Assembly (NCBI RefSeq): GCF_045066735.1
Contig: NZ_JBISHH010000026.1
Coordinates: 496,001 to 560,000 of the forward strand
Source: Algibacter sp045066735
GTDB lineage: Bacteria; Bacteroidota; Bacteroidia; Flavobacteriales; Flavobacteriaceae
Reading direction: 5' to 3'
DNA: 64,000 bases
A model generated the notes under the pieces. The model was not told where the DNA came from. It made no database searches and was given only the letters and a program-made list of their open reading frames with translations. A program made the translations under genes and the position numbers. Below, one piece after another: positions 1 to 9,537 of the stretch; the stretch's first letter is position 1, and each line of letters opens with the position of its first letter.

Positions 1-1036
1 CGTGATCTGCAAAACTTGGTGGAGCCGCGCCTGTGCCTCCTTCACCACCATCTACTGTAATAAAATCTGGACCTTTACCTGTTTTTATCATAATATCGGC
101 AAGTTCTTTCCATTGGTCCAATTTTCCGATAGCACCTTTTATACCAACAGGTAGTCCGGTTGCTTTTGCTATTTTTTCAATAAAATCTACCATTTCGGGT
201 ACCGTAGAAAACGCTTTGTGATTGGGGGGAGATAGTACATCTTTTCCCATTTCTACATGGCGTATTTCTGCTATTTCTTTAGTTATTTTCGCTCCTGGTA
301 AAACGCCTCCTTTTCCTGGTTTGGCGCCTTGTGATAATTTAATTTCTATAGCACGTATAAAAGGATTTTTCTCTACAAGGGCTATTAATTTATCCATGGA
401 AAAACCGCCGTCTGCAGAGCGAACTCCAAAATAACCTGTTCCAAAATGAAATACAACATCACCACCATTACTGTGGTACGGCGATAAACCACCTTCGCCT
501 GTGTTGTGGTATGCTCCTGCGATATGCACACCTTTATTCATGGACTCAACAGCTTTTGCAGAAAGAGAACCGAAACTCATTGCAGATACATTTATCACTG
601 AGGCTGGGCGAAATGGGCGTTTTCTATTATTAAATTCTCCCATAACTTTTGCGCATGGCAAAAAGGTTTTATCACTAAAATGCGGATGGTCTTGGTTTTT
701 AATTTCAAAAGGCATCATGGCATTTTTTACAAATACATGCTGATGCTCAAAAATATCTCTATCGGTTCCAAAACCTTCATAATTATTTTCGTTTTTTGCA
801 GAGGCATAAATCCAACCTCGTTCAATTCTATTAAAAGGTAATTCTTCTCGGTTATTTGCTACAAAATACTGGCGCATTTCTGGTCCAATACTTTCTAACC
901 AATAGCGCAAATGGCCAACAATTGGGAAATTATGACTTATAGTGTGATGCTTTTGGAGTACATCACGAATGGCTACAATGGCTAGAGCGATTAGTACCCA
1001 TACCCACCATGAAATTGTTCCGAGAAAATCTAACAT
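1..1036 (-). CDS. FMN-binding glutamate synthase family protein (partial, C-terminus outside window)
   Basis: The reading frame is open on the minus strand from an ATG at 1036-1034 to the window edge, so the C-terminal part is missing. The N-terminus has one membrane helix (LDFLGTISWWVWVLIALAIV). It is followed by a region typical of the glutamate synthase central/FMN domain: PASVINVSAMSFGSLS, HNTGEGGLSPYH, KPGKGGVLPGAKI and DFITVDGGEGGTGAAP, the last being the FMN-phosphate-binding stretch. The family is the stand-alone, membrane-anchored relative of the glutamate synthase large subunit. It lacks the glutaminase domain, and its physiological reaction is not settled. It is transcribed divergently from the helicase gene; the 139 bp between them must hold both promoters. 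Confidence 0.88.
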   Translation of the reverse strand, partial: MLDFLGTISWWVWVLIALAIVAIRDVLQKHHTISHNFPIVGHLRYWLESIGPEMRQYFVANNREELPFNRIERGWIYASAKNENNYEGFGTDRDIFEHQHVFVKNAMMPFEIKNQDHPHFSDKTFLPCAKVMGEFNNRKRPFRPASVINVSAMSFGSLSAKAVESMNKGVHIAGAYHNTGEGGLSPYHSNGGDVVFHFGTGYFGVRSADGGFSMDKLIALVEKNPFIRAIEIKLSQGAKPGKGGVLPGAKITKEIAEIRHVEMGKDVLSPPNHKAFSTVPEMVDFIEKIAKATGLPVGIKGAIGKLDQWKELADIMIKTGKGPDFITVDGGEGGTGAAPPSFADH

Positions 1037-1175
1037 ATGTTTTTTAAATTTGAATAACTTAGACGTAAAGATATTTAAAACTTAAATATTTAAGTGAATT
1101 GTTCATAATTTTTAATAATTCCGCCTTAGAAAATGCCGAACAATGGTTAATTTCACGCTTTAAAATGAATAGGAT

Positions 1176-3551
1176 TTGAAAAAGGATTTAGAGAGGGAAT
1201 TACAGGAGCAATTAAGCAAATTAAACGAAGCTCAATTAGCGCCAACCATACAGAAAGATGGCCCTATGATAGTTATTGCCGGCGCAGGTTCGGGAAAAAC
1301 AAGAGTGCTTACTTTTCGTATAGCATATTTAATGAGCCAAGGTATTGATGCCTTCAATATATTATCATTAACATTTACCAATAAGGCCGCTAAAGAAATG
1401 AAAGAGCGTATTGCCACAATTGTTGGTAATAGCGAGGCAAAAAACTTATGGATGGGAACCTTTCACTCCGTATTTGCTAAAATTTTACGCATAGAAGCCG
1501 ATAAATTAGGATATCCATCTAATTTTACTATTTATGATACACAAGATTCCGACAGGTTGATTTCTTCTATTATCAGAGAAATGGGTCTCGATAAGGATCT
1601 TTATAAATACAAACAAGTACGTTCTAGAATTTCATCATACAAAAATAGTTTAATTACGGTTCGCGCTTATTTTCAGAATCCAGAATTGAAAGAGGCCGAT
1701 GCTATGGCACGCCGACCAAGAATGGGAGATATTTACAAGGAGTTTGTAGATAGATGCTTTAAAGCTGGTGCGATGGATTTTGATGATTTACTATTGAAAA
1801 CCAACGAGCTTTTAACCCGCTTTCCGGAAGTATTAGCAAAATACCAAAACCGCTTTAGGTATATTTTGGTTGATGAGTATCAGGATACAAACCATTCTCA
1901 GTATTTAATTGTGAGAGCTTTATCTGATAAGTTTCAAAATATTTGCGTGGTAGGAGATGATGCGCAGAGTATTTATGCCTTCCGTGGTGCAAATATTAGT
2001 AACATTTTAAACTTCCAAAAAGATTATGATGATGTTAAGGAGTTTAGATTAGAACAAAACTACAGATCAACTAAAAATATTGTAAACGCAGCAAACTCTA
2101 TTATAGATAAAAATGAAACCAAACTTGAAAAGGTAGTTTGGACGGCAAATGATGAAGGGCCTTTAATAAAAGTAAATCGATCGTTAACTGATGGTGACGA
2201 AGGGCGTTATGTAGCAAGTACCATTTGGGAAACTAAAATGAACGACCAGCTACCAAATAGTGATTTTGCTATTTTATATCGTACCAATGCGCAATCGCGT
2301 TCTATTGAGGATGCTTTAAGAAAGCGTGATATTCCTTACCGAATTTATGGAGGTTTATCGTTTTACCAAAGGAAAGAGATTAAAGATGTTTTAGCTTATT
2401 TAAGGTTAATTATTAATCCGGCAGATGAAGAAGCTTTAAAACGGATTATAAATTTCCCAGGTCGAGGTATTGGTCAAACTACTGTAGACAAGTTGATTGT
2501 AGCGGCCAATGGTTACAAGCGTTCTATTTTTGAGGTCATGAAAAACATCGATAAAACAGATGTTAAAATTAATGCTGGTACTAAAACGAAGCTTAAGAAT
2601 TTTGTTACTTTAATGGAAACCTTTCAGGTGCTTAACGAAACGGCAGATGTTTTTGAATTAGCCGAATACGTTACTAGAACCGCAGGTATTATTACCGAAT
2701 ATAAAAAGGATAACACTCCCGAAGGTGTTGTTAAAATAGAAAATATAGAGGAACTTATCAATGGTATGAAAGACTTTGTGGAAGGCCAAAAAGAAATAGC
2801 CGATACCACAGGGAATTTAGCTGAGTTTCTAGAAGATGTAGCCTTGTCTACAGATATGGACAATGATAAAGGTGATGCCGATCATGTCGCTTTAATGACG
2901 ATTCACTTAGCGAAAGGTTTAGAGTTTCAGCATGTTTTTATTGTTGGTTTAGAGGAAGATTTATTCCCGAGTGCCATGAGTATGAACACGCGTAGCGAAC
3001 TTGAAGAGGAACGCCGTTTGTTTTACGTAGCATTAACACGTGCCGAAAAACAAGCATATTTAACTTATGCTTTGTCCCGTTACCGTTGGGGTAAATTAGT
3101 AGATTCTGAACCTAGTCGTTTTATTGAGGAAATAGACGAGAAGTACCTAGATATAGTTACACCAATAGAAGAGCGCCGTTTTAACCCGATGCTAGATTCT
3201 AATATATTTGGTGATGTTGTAGACAATAAACCCTCAAGCGCAGGGAAAATAAGATTTAAGCCTGCTAAACAAGCCGTACTTAAAAAAGGAGGGGTATCAA
3301 AATCTGCTCCCGAGAAGTTTCAGGTTACTACACCAAAAAACTTAAAACCTGTTGCTAAAACAACAAACAATACCAATTTGTTTGATAGTAAATTAGCCGT
3401 TGGAAATATTGTAAAACACATCCGTTTTGGTACAGGTGAAGTCATGAAAATTGAAGGAACTGGTGCCGATATTAAGGCTGAAATCAGTTTTCAGCATGGA
3501 GGTTCTAAAAAATTACTACTGCGTTTTGCAAAGCTAGAAGTTATAGGTTAA
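1176..3551 (+). CDS. UvrD/PcrA-type superfamily 1 DNA helicase
   Basis: This is an ATP-dependent 3'-5' helicase of repair and replication restart. Walker A AGAGSGKT lies at residues 35-42, Walker B DEYQD near 232, the QNYRST motif follows, and the late motif HLAKGLEFQ is near 575. A C-terminal Tudor-like PcrA tail (FGTGEVMKIEG) follows a basic linker at residues 741-790. The 791-aa length fits UvrD/PcrA. A TTG start is chosen because a TAG stop lies two codons upstream, and the first ATG (residue 31) would fall inside the strand leading to Walker A. Whether the local name is uvrD or pcrA cannot be decided from sequence. Confidence 0.95.
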   Translation: MKKDLERELQEQLSKLNEAQLAPTIQKDGPMIVIAGAGSGKTRVLTFRIAYLMSQGIDAFNILSLTFTNKAAKEMKERIATIVGNSEAKNLWMGTFHSVFAKILRIEADKLGYPSNFTIYDTQDSDRLISSIIREMGLDKDLYKYKQVRSRISSYKNSLITVRAYFQNPELKEADAMARRPRMGDIYKEFVDRCFKAGAMDFDDLLLKTNELLTRFPEVLAKYQNRFRYILVDEYQDTNHSQYLIVRALSDKFQNICVVGDDAQSIYAFRGANISNILNFQKDYDDVKEFRLEQNYRSTKNIVNAANSIIDKNETKLEKVVWTANDEGPLIKVNRSLTDGDEGRYVASTIWETKMNDQLPNSDFAILYRTNAQSRSIEDALRKRDIPYRIYGGLSFYQRKEIKDVLAYLRLIINPADEEALKRIINFPGRGIGQTTVDKLIVAANGYKRSIFEVMKNIDKTDVKINAGTKTKLKNFVTLMETFQVLNETADVFELAEYVTRTAGIITEYKKDNTPEGVVKIENIEELINGMKDFVEGQKEIADTTGNLAEFLEDVALSTDMDNDKGDADHVALMTIHLAKGLEFQHVFIVGLEEDLFPSAMSMNTRSELEEERRLFYVALTRAEKQAYLTYALSRYRWGKLVDSEPSRFIEEIDEKYLDIVTPIEERRFNPMLDSNIFGDVVDNKPSSAGKIRFKPAKQAVLKKGGVSKSAPEKFQVTTPKNLKPVAKTTNNTNLFDSKLAVGNIVKHIRFGTGEVMKIEGTGADIKAEISFQHGGSKKLLLRFAKLEVIG

Positions 3552-3574
3552 TCACTGAGTTTAATAATAAAAAA

Positions 3575-3616
3575 AACAAGCCTTTTGAGTTTTCTTAAAA
3601 GGCTTGTTCTTTATTT
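3575..3616 (+). terminator. Rho-independent terminator after the helicase gene
   Basis: A perfect 12-bp stem (3575-3586 with 3597-3608, AACAAGCCTTTT and its complement) encloses a 10-nt loop and is followed by a T-rich run. It begins 24 nt after the helicase stop codon. Confidence 0.85.
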
Positions 3617-3696
3617 ATGCGTTAAAATTTTCCCAATAGCGAAAGTTATTTTATTATTTCGCATCTAAACTTAAAACAATAGAAAAACAAATAGAT

Positions 3697-4365
3697 ATGA
3701 GAACTCTTTTAGTATTATTATGCATGTTAACCTTTAGTTTTATTTATGCGCAACCAGGTGGTGGCGGACAAGGTGGCCCTCCAGGTGGAGGTAGAAGTAT
3801 GAGTAGTAGCCAAGAACGTCCAAAAATGGTAGAGTTTAATGCAGCTAATGTAGCAGGTATTTTTAATTATGATGATGATGCCGCTATTAAGAAAATTAAA
3901 ATCAAGAAAAAGGATAAAGACTTAACGTTAAAGGTGCGTAAAGCCATTGAAAAATATAACATTCATGTTAATGAAATAGCACTTTTAAATAAGGATAATT
4001 TTGACACCCTAAATGTGTATGTAAATGCACAAATGAAAGCTCTTCAGTCTAGTCGTCAAAATAGTCAAATAGGTGGTGGTAGCAGTGTAAATAGAGGTGA
4101 TGATTCCGATAGTCCAATGAAAGCTTCACGCGAATTGGTTAAACAAAAAATTGATCCTGCTAAACGAGAAGTTAAAATAGCCGAAACAAAGTTGAATGCT
4201 AATTTAGAGTCTATGTTAAGTGAAAAGCAATACGGAAAATGGATTAAATATCAAGAGAAATTAAAATCAGACCTTAACCCAAAACAAGAAACTCGCCAAA
4301 ATAATAATTCTGGAATGTCTCGTGGAGGTGGACAAGGTGGCCCTCCTGGTGGAGGCATGCGTTAA
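3697..4365 (+). CDS. Exported Gly-rich, Spy-like helical protein of unknown function
   Basis: I do not recognise a named family. Residues 1-18 form a signal peptide (LLVLLCMLTFSFIYA|QPG). The mature protein is framed by two nearly identical low-complexity blocks, GGGQGGPPGGG near residues 23-33 and again at the C-terminus. Between them is a charged, probably helical core with KKIKIKKKDKDLTLKVRKAIEKY and LSEKQYGKWIKYQEKLK. The latter resembles the 'L(S/T)xxQxxKWxxY' segment of Spy/CpxP-like periplasmic proteins. The gene is monocistronic, lying between two terminators. A periplasmic chaperone or metal-linked role is speculation. Confidence 0.8.
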   Translation: MRTLLVLLCMLTFSFIYAQPGGGGQGGPPGGGRSMSSSQERPKMVEFNAANVAGIFNYDDDAAIKKIKIKKKDKDLTLKVRKAIEKYNIHVNEIALLNKDNFDTLNVYVNAQMKALQSSRQNSQIGGGSSVNRGDDSDSPMKASRELVKQKIDPAKREVKIAETKLNANLESMLSEKQYGKWIKYQEKLKSDLNPKQETRQNNNSGMSRGGGQGGPPGGGMR

Positions 4366-4381
4366 TAATATTAGTGAAGAA

Positions 4382-4422
4382 AAAAAAGGCTAAAATTCAA
4401 ATCTTGAATTTTAGCCTTTTTT
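4382..4422. terminator. Bidirectional terminator between convergent genes
   Basis: A perfect stem of at least 16 bp (4385-4400 with 4404-4419) encloses a 3-nt loop (ATC). There are A-runs on the left and T-runs on the right, so it can act for the Gly-rich protein gene on the plus strand and the esterase gene on the minus strand. Confidence 0.88.
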
Positions 4423-4426
4423 TTCT

Positions 4427-5296
4427 TTATAGGTTTTCGATAGTAAAAGCCTTTAATTTTATCCATGTATCTACGAATTCTAATCCTGTCCAGCCGTGTC
4501 CAGCTTCGGGGTAAAGTGTGTATTCGTGAGTTACACTTAGTTTAGATAGTTTTTCGTTTAAATCGGCGCCTTGGCTAATTGGAATTAAAGGGTCTTGACC
4601 GCCATAAAATAAAATAGTTGCCGGTGCATTAGCTGTTACTTGGTGAAGCGGACTGGCTTCTTCCAAATATTCATCTGTAGGGTCTTCTCCAAACAAGGTT
4701 AAAAAGACATCTAATTCACTATTTTCTTCTGCTGCAGTAATAAAATTAGGGTCGGTTAAATTTGTTGGTCCTACAATACTGCAAACCATATTTGTTTTTT
4801 GTAACGTATCAAAACTATATGCCCAAAGCAGAGCTAAATGTCCACCCGCACTGGCGCCTATAAAACCAAGTTGATCGGAGATAGAAAGCTTAGTCTCGTT
4901 TGTTTTTAAATATCTAATTACCGTGCTAATGTCATTGGTTTGCATCGGGTAAGGTTTGTTGTTGCTGTCTGCTAAACGATAGTTCATATTCGCTATAGCG
5001 ACATCGGGAAAATCTTGAATTAAAAGGTCTTTTATAGCATCCATTTCTGCTTTATCACCATCAGACCAACCTCCACCATGGATTAAAATAATTACTTTAG
5101 TATTTAAAGTTCTATCTGCAGGAAGATATAAATCGAAGGTTTGATTTTCGTCATCACCATAAACAATATCCTGCTCTTCATAAGCCAAAGTGGTATCTAG
5201 AATATCGGTTGTAGCAATCGGTTCTATTTTTTCAGAACAACTTAAAGCGGTTAGTAAGACCAAGAGGTTTAGTGAGAAAAACTTAAAAAATTTCAT
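4427..5296 (-). CDS. Alpha/beta-hydrolase lipoprotein (esterase/carboxylesterase type)
   Basis: A short signal peptide ends in a lipobox-like TALSC, with Cys20 the probable lipidation site. The alpha/beta-hydrolase fold follows: oxyanion-hole motif HGGGW (73-77), nucleophile elbow GASAG with Ser149, an acidic residue in GGQDPLIP and the catalytic His in EAGHGW. This pattern belongs to the esterase/lipase group containing BD-FAE-like and kynurenine-formamidase-like enzymes. The substrate is unknown. As a lipoprotein it should act on the periplasmic or outer-membrane side. The 289-aa length is normal. Confidence 0.88.
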   Translation of the reverse strand: MKFFKFFSLNLLVLLTALSCSEKIEPIATTDILDTTLAYEEQDIVYGDDENQTFDLYLPADRTLNTKVIILIHGGGWSDGDKAEMDAIKDLLIQDFPDVAIANMNYRLADSNNKPYPMQTNDISTVIRYLKTNETKLSISDQLGFIGASAGGHLALLWAYSFDTLQKTNMVCSIVGPTNLTDPNFITAAEENSELDVFLTLFGEDPTDEYLEEASPLHQVTANAPATILFYGGQDPLIPISQGADLNEKLSKLSVTHEYTLYPEAGHGWTGLEFVDTWIKLKAFTIENL

Positions 5297-5406
5297 ATAT
5301 ATTGTTTTTAAAACTTTTTTAAATGAAGTATGTCGAACTACTCATTCATATGTAAAAAATAATATTTACTTTGTACCTATAAATATTGTAACGCAAGATA
5401 GTTATT

Positions 5407-6027
5407 ATGGCCGAATTTTTTAGAATTTATGAGGAAAACCCAAATCCTAAACAGATTGAAAAAGCAGTTGCTATTTTAAAACGAGGCGGTCTTATAATCT
5501 ATCCAACCGATACCGTTTATGGTTTGGGTTGTGATATTACTAACGTAAAAGCTTTAGAGAAAATTGCACGTATAAAAGGTGTAAAACTTGAAAAATCCAA
5601 TTTTTCATTTGTTTGCCACGATTTAAGTAATTTAAGCGATTACGTTAAGCAAATTGATACTTCAGTTTTTAAAATACTTAAGCGTGCACTTCCAGGGCCT
5701 TATACTTTTATTTTACCAGGTTCTAAAAATTTACCTAATCCGTTTAAAAAGAGAAAAACAGTTGGTATTCGTGTGCCAGATAATGCTATTGCTTTAGATA
5801 TTGTGAAGCTTTTAGGTAATCCAATTATATCGACGTCTATACATGATGAAGATTCAGTTTTAGAATACACCACAGATCCAGAACTTATTCTTGAAAAATG
5901 GGATAATTTGGTCGATTTGGTTATCGATGGTGGTTATGGTGATAATGAAGCGTCTACAGTTATAGACCTTTCTGAGGGCGAGCCTGTTATTATCCGTGAA
6001 GGTAAGGGGAGTTTAGATATTTTTTAA
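5407..6027 (+). CDS. YciO/TsaC (Sua5-YrdC) family protein
   Basis: This is a single YrdC domain of 206 aa. It has the nucleotide-binding signature KRGGLIIYPTDTVYGLGCD near residues 24-42, KRALPGPYTFIL near 92-103, GIRVPDN near 120, and STSIH plus ASTVIDL in the C-terminal half. TsaC/Sua5 proteins make threonylcarbamoyl-AMP for the t6A tRNA modification. The short form without a Sua5 C-terminal domain resembles E. coli YciO, whose role is less certain. A second, Sua5-type copy elsewhere in the genome is likely. A near-consensus -7 box (TTACTTTG, 5366-5373) precedes it. It ends only 6 nt from the convergent permease gene. Confidence 0.9.
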   Translation: MAEFFRIYEENPNPKQIEKAVAILKRGGLIIYPTDTVYGLGCDITNVKALEKIARIKGVKLEKSNFSFVCHDLSNLSDYVKQIDTSVFKILKRALPGPYTFILPGSKNLPNPFKKRKTVGIRVPDNAIALDIVKLLGNPIISTSIHDEDSVLEYTTDPELILEKWDNLVDLVIDGGYGDNEASTVIDLSEGEPVIIREGKGSLDIF

Positions 6028-6033
6028 ATAGCG

Positions 6034-7320
6034 TTATATGTTTTTTGAGAGTGTTTTTTTATAACCCCATTCTAGAATAAAACAAAATAGTATAATGCTA
6101 ACAGCAATAATAACCCCATTTTTGTTTTGTGGGTATTGTTGAATTATTAGTGTAAAGAATGCTAAAAAGCATAGGACACTTGCTAGTAGGTGAATCCATT
6201 TTTTTGATTCTAACTCTTTATGTTTTCTATATCCAATGTAATTTACAATTGCAAAAATTAATAAAAAGCCAACGCTTCCAGCTGTTGAGATGCTTTGTAA
6301 ATTAAATAGGTTTACTAACGTAATAGATAGTAAGGCCGTAATAAGTATTCCTATGGGTTTACCCCATAGCTGATGGCAAAAATATTTAGGAAGTTCTTGG
6401 TCTTCGGCGATGTCGTAATTTACTCGTCCGCTACCCAAAACCGTAGCGTTTATTGCCGAAAAGGTTGAGATTAAAGCTGTAATAGTTATAATTTTAAATC
6501 CTAAACTTCCCAATGTTGGTTCTGCTGCTTTGGCTAAAACATAATCTTGAGCATCTGCTATTTGTGTAAACGGTAAAGCGCCAACTGTAACTATGGCAAT
6601 TAATACGTAAAGTACTACCACGAAGCCAACAGCACCAAAATAAGCTTTCTCGGTATTTTTTTCTTTGTTTTCTAAATCGGCTATAGAATTAGCTATAAGT
6701 TCAAACCCTTCATAAGCTACAAATATTACCATTCCACCAGATAATAGTAGAATAGGGTTTTTCCAGTTTTTTGGAGATAATTGGTCTAAGTTTTCGGGTT
6801 GTGTATATAGTCCGTAAAAGCCGACACCAATAAAAGTAATAAGTATGATGAGTTTTATAACAACAGCAACCGATTCTATATTACTGACTAGTTTTACACT
6901 CATGTAATTAATTAGTAAGGCTAACACAATAATACATGTTTGAAAAATATGAACATCGATATTTTTAGTGTCTGTGAGCGAAAACATTTCGGCAGCATAA
7001 GAGCCAAAAGCTGATGAATAAAGTGCTAGCATAACAATGTAGCTTATCCATAATAAGTTGTTAATACCACCAGCAAAAACACCATTACCATATTGTTGAT
7101 GAATAAATTTTACCGTACCTCCGTTTTCAGGAAATTTTTTTGAAAGCTTAGCGTAGGAGTATGCCGTTAACAAGGCAATGAGTCCTGCAAATAGAAACGC
7201 AATGGGTGTGCCACCTTTTGCTAAAGAAACGGCAAGACCAAGCACAGCGAAAATACCACCGCCAACCATACCGCCAATGCCGATGGATATAGCGTCTTTT
7301 AATCCTATTTTTTTATTCAT
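6034..7320 (-). CDS. APC-superfamily amino-acid permease
   Basis: The protein has 428 aa and about 12 hydrophobic segments. The N-terminus carries the APC signature IGIGGMVGGGIFAVLGLA (residues 12-29), the unwound first helix that binds the substrate amino acid. A FVAYEGFELIANSI motif sits mid-protein, where helix 6 is expected. It is an inner-membrane secondary transporter whose substrate cannot be read from sequence. The hydrolase gene lies 37 nt upstream on the same strand, so co-transcription is possible. Confidence 0.92.
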   Translation of the reverse strand: MNKKIGLKDAISIGIGGMVGGGIFAVLGLAVSLAKGGTPIAFLFAGLIALLTAYSYAKLSKKFPENGGTVKFIHQQYGNGVFAGGINNLLWISYIVMLALYSSAFGSYAAEMFSLTDTKNIDVHIFQTCIIVLALLINYMSVKLVSNIESVAVVIKLIILITFIGVGFYGLYTQPENLDQLSPKNWKNPILLLSGGMVIFVAYEGFELIANSIADLENKEKNTEKAYFGAVGFVVVLYVLIAIVTVGALPFTQIADAQDYVLAKAAEPTLGSLGFKIITITALISTFSAINATVLGSGRVNYDIAEDQELPKYFCHQLWGKPIGILITALLSITLVNLFNLQSISTAGSVGFLLIFAIVNYIGYRKHKELESKKWIHLLASVLCFLAFFTLIIQQYPQNKNGVIIAVSIILFCFILEWGYKKTLSKNI

Positions 7321-7357
7321 TGTTTAGTTATGGGTTTGTTTAATATTTGCTTTGCAA

Positions 7358-8209
7358 TTATTCTTTAATTGTATAGTCAAACTTTTCGGTTAAAAACCTG
7401 TTTGCTATTTCGTTAAAAATTTTTGGATTGTTTAAAGGAGCTCCATGGTTAAGCCCAGGCATAATACAAAGTTGACCTTTAGGTAGGTTATTAAATATTT
7501 CAACAGCGTGTTCATTTTTAATAATATCTCTATCGCCTACCATTATTAATACAGATGCTGTTATTTTTTTTAAGTCTGAATGGCTAATATTCGGTTGATT
7601 GAGTAATAGTCCGTGCAGCTGAAGTTCCAAGTTCCAATCTCGCGAAGTATCTCCTTTAGCTCGCATTTCACGTGCTTTCGATTGGTGTTTTTTCACATTT
7701 TCTGGAGCCCAACTTTTAACAGCAGTGGTGTCTGGGCGTAAATTTGCGCCCATGGCAATTATTTTATTTATTTTTATGTTTTTTCTAATACCCATTTTTA
7801 ACCCAATTATACCACCATCACTCCATCCAAGAATATTAATGGAATCTAATTTTAGATAGTTTACTAGTCCTTCCCAATCCTTTGTTATTTGATCGTAAGT
7901 CAAAGAATCTGTTTTTAATTCTGATTTACCTTGACCTCTGCTGTCGGCTACAATAACCCTATATTTATTTTTAAAATAATGAATTTGATTTTGCATCGAT
8001 TTAATATTTCCTCCGCATCCATGTATTAATAGTAATGGATCTCCTTTTCCATATTCTTCAAAATATATTTGTGCTCCATTTAATTTTACATATTTACCAA
8101 TGGAATCATTATTTCCATATGATGTATGAATTTTGTGTTGAGCATTCAAACAGCTAAATTGAAATAACAAGCATAGGAATATGATATGATGAATTATTGT
8201 GTTTTTCAT
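7358..8209 (-). CDS. Exported alpha/beta-hydrolase
   Basis: An N-terminal signal sequence ending near LNAQ (residue 24) is followed by a compact alpha/beta-hydrolase domain. The oxyanion motif LIHGCGGN is at 61-68, the nucleophile elbow GWSDGG has Ser130, an acidic residue lies in MVGDRDIIKNEHA, and the catalytic His is in LNHGAPL. The DSRGQGKS strand is typical of the MhpC/prolyl-iminopeptidase-like branch. The substrate is unknown. It lies upstream of, and in line with, the permease gene. A short overlapping frame at 8154-8360 has no supporting features and is not called. Confidence 0.87.
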   Translation of the reverse strand: MKNTIIHHIIFLCLLFQFSCLNAQHKIHTSYGNNDSIGKYVKLNGAQIYFEEYGKGDPLLLIHGCGGNIKSMQNQIHYFKNKYRVIVADSRGQGKSELKTDSLTYDQITKDWEGLVNYLKLDSINILGWSDGGIIGLKMGIRKNIKINKIIAMGANLRPDTTAVKSWAPENVKKHQSKAREMRAKGDTSRDWNLELQLHGLLLNQPNISHSDLKKITASVLIMVGDRDIIKNEHAVEIFNNLPKGQLCIMPGLNHGAPLNNPKIFNEIANRFLTEKFDYTIKE

Positions 8210-8494
8210 GTGGTTTTCTTAATAGTATTTCTTCATCTGTAAAAGCTAGAAAATTATCACTAGAAACCTGGTTCTGTGCATCAGGAAAATTCCGAGTCCT
8301 TTTTTTGTTAAATAAATGAAATTGAAAATAATGAGCAAAACTTCTAATTGGTATCTTCAATATTTTACTTTGTATACAACCAAATATTTTGTAAGAACAT
8401 AGTAAAAATACAATTCTTAAAGCAAATGATATTCATTAACATGTAATAATAACACCTTAAAAGGATGGCTTAGTTAACTAAACCTTTTCCTTCA

Positions 8495-8583
8495 GCCCTG
8501 CGTTAAGGATTGCAGTGAAAATCCCGCAGAGAGGTACGAACGAGGAATTGTAACGTAAAGCCTGACCCGATAGGGGAACGCCT
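8495..8583 (-). repeat. Dispersed intergenic repeat, copy A
   Basis: Read on the minus strand this 89-bp block starts GGCGTTCCCC, continues with GTCAGGCTTTACGTTACAA and TTTTCACTGCAATCC, and ends TTAACGCAGGGC. The block at 46038-46134 has the same order with only scattered differences outside its centre. It lies in the 441-bp gap between the hydrolase and OmpA-family genes, just beyond the OmpA terminator. No coding frame is convincing in it. Confidence 0.8.
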
Positions 8584-8598
8584 TAAAAAAAATAGCAT

Positions 8599-8630
8599 AA
8601 AAAAAGCCCAACTTTACAGTCGGGCTTTTA
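8599..8630 (-). terminator. Terminator of the OmpA-family gene
   Basis: An 11-bp stem (8603-8613 with 8618-8628) encloses a TTAC loop. One position is a G-T wobble on the minus strand and a mismatch on the plus strand. The T-run also lies on the minus-strand side (A-run at 8599-8605 on plus), so it terminates the minus-strand transcript. Confidence 0.8.
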
Positions 8631-8650
8631 AATATATTATAAGAAACTTA

Positions 8651-9490
8651 TTATTTTCCTCCAGCTTCTAAGTTCTTCATTTCTTTTTCAATCATATCAT
8701 AAAATTGATCGATTTTAGGAAGAACAACAACACGTGTACGTCTATTTTTTGCTCTATTTTCAGCAGTATCGTTATCTACTAATGGTACGTAAGAACTACG
8801 TCCTGCAGCGATTAACTGTCCTGGGTTAACACCTAAGTCTTGTAATACACGGATGATTGATGTAGAACGTTTTACACTTAAATCCCAGTTATCTAAAAGC
8901 ACACCTTTTTGGTAAGATTGGCTATCGGTATGACCTTCGATCATAGCTTCGAAATCTGGTTTGCTGTTAATTACTTTTGCAACTTTAGCTAATACTTCTT
9001 TAGCTCTAGTAGTGACATTGTAGCTTCCGCTTTGAAATAATAATTTATCGGCTATAGAGATAAATACCACTCCTTTTTCTACGTTTACTTCAATATCTGG
9101 ATCGTTAATACCAACTTCACGTTTTAAACTTGTTACTAAAGCTAGTGTTACACTATCTTTTTTAGTAAGAGCATCTTGTAAACGTGTAATTTTAAGCTCT
9201 TTTTCTTTAATGCTTTCTAACGTTTTTTCGATGCTACTTGCTCCTTTTGCAGATAATACTTGAAGGTTATCATTATTTTTACGTAAATCGTTTACTTGCG
9301 ATTCTAATACGCTTGCTTTTGCTGTTGCAGCGGCACGATCTTCTAAACAAGAGTTTAATTTTACGGTTGCTGAATTAAGTAAGTCTTGAGTTTCTTTTTG
9401 TTTAGCTTCAAGATCTGTAAATTGTTTTTTAGTAACACATGAACTTAAAAGTAACATGGCTGATAGACTAAGTAATAAAACTTTTTTCAT
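8651..9490 (-). CDS. OmpA-family peptidoglycan-binding lipoprotein
   Basis: The protein has 279 aa. The lipoprotein signal MKKVLLLSLSAMLLLSSC places the lipid on Cys18. A long coiled-coil stretch (about residues 25-115) follows, then an OmpA-like C-terminal domain (about 140-260). In that domain LLFQSGSYNVTTRAKEVL, IEGHTDSQSY and NRRTRVVVLPK are the usual peptidoglycan-binding elements. It probably tethers the outer membrane to the cell wall. The coiled coil resembles a spacer. An exact -7 box lies upstream, and a terminator follows the stop. Confidence 0.93.
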   Translation of the reverse strand: MKKVLLLSLSAMLLLSSCVTKKQFTDLEAKQKETQDLLNSATVKLNSCLEDRAAATAKASVLESQVNDLRKNNDNLQVLSAKGASSIEKTLESIKEKELKITRLQDALTKKDSVTLALVTSLKREVGINDPDIEVNVEKGVVFISIADKLLFQSGSYNVTTRAKEVLAKVAKVINSKPDFEAMIEGHTDSQSYQKGVLLDNWDLSVKRSTSIIRVLQDLGVNPGQLIAAGRSSYVPLVDNDTAENRAKNRRTRVVVLPKIDQFYDMIEKEMKNLEAGGK

Positions 9491-9537
9491 AAGTTGTTTT
9501 ATAATTTTGGATTAAAAAATGTTCTTTCTATAATTAA

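Noticed and set aside
8154..8360. 68-aa minus-strand frame overlapping the hydrolase start
   Set aside because: No signal, helix or family pattern; it overlaps a well-supported gene in another frame.
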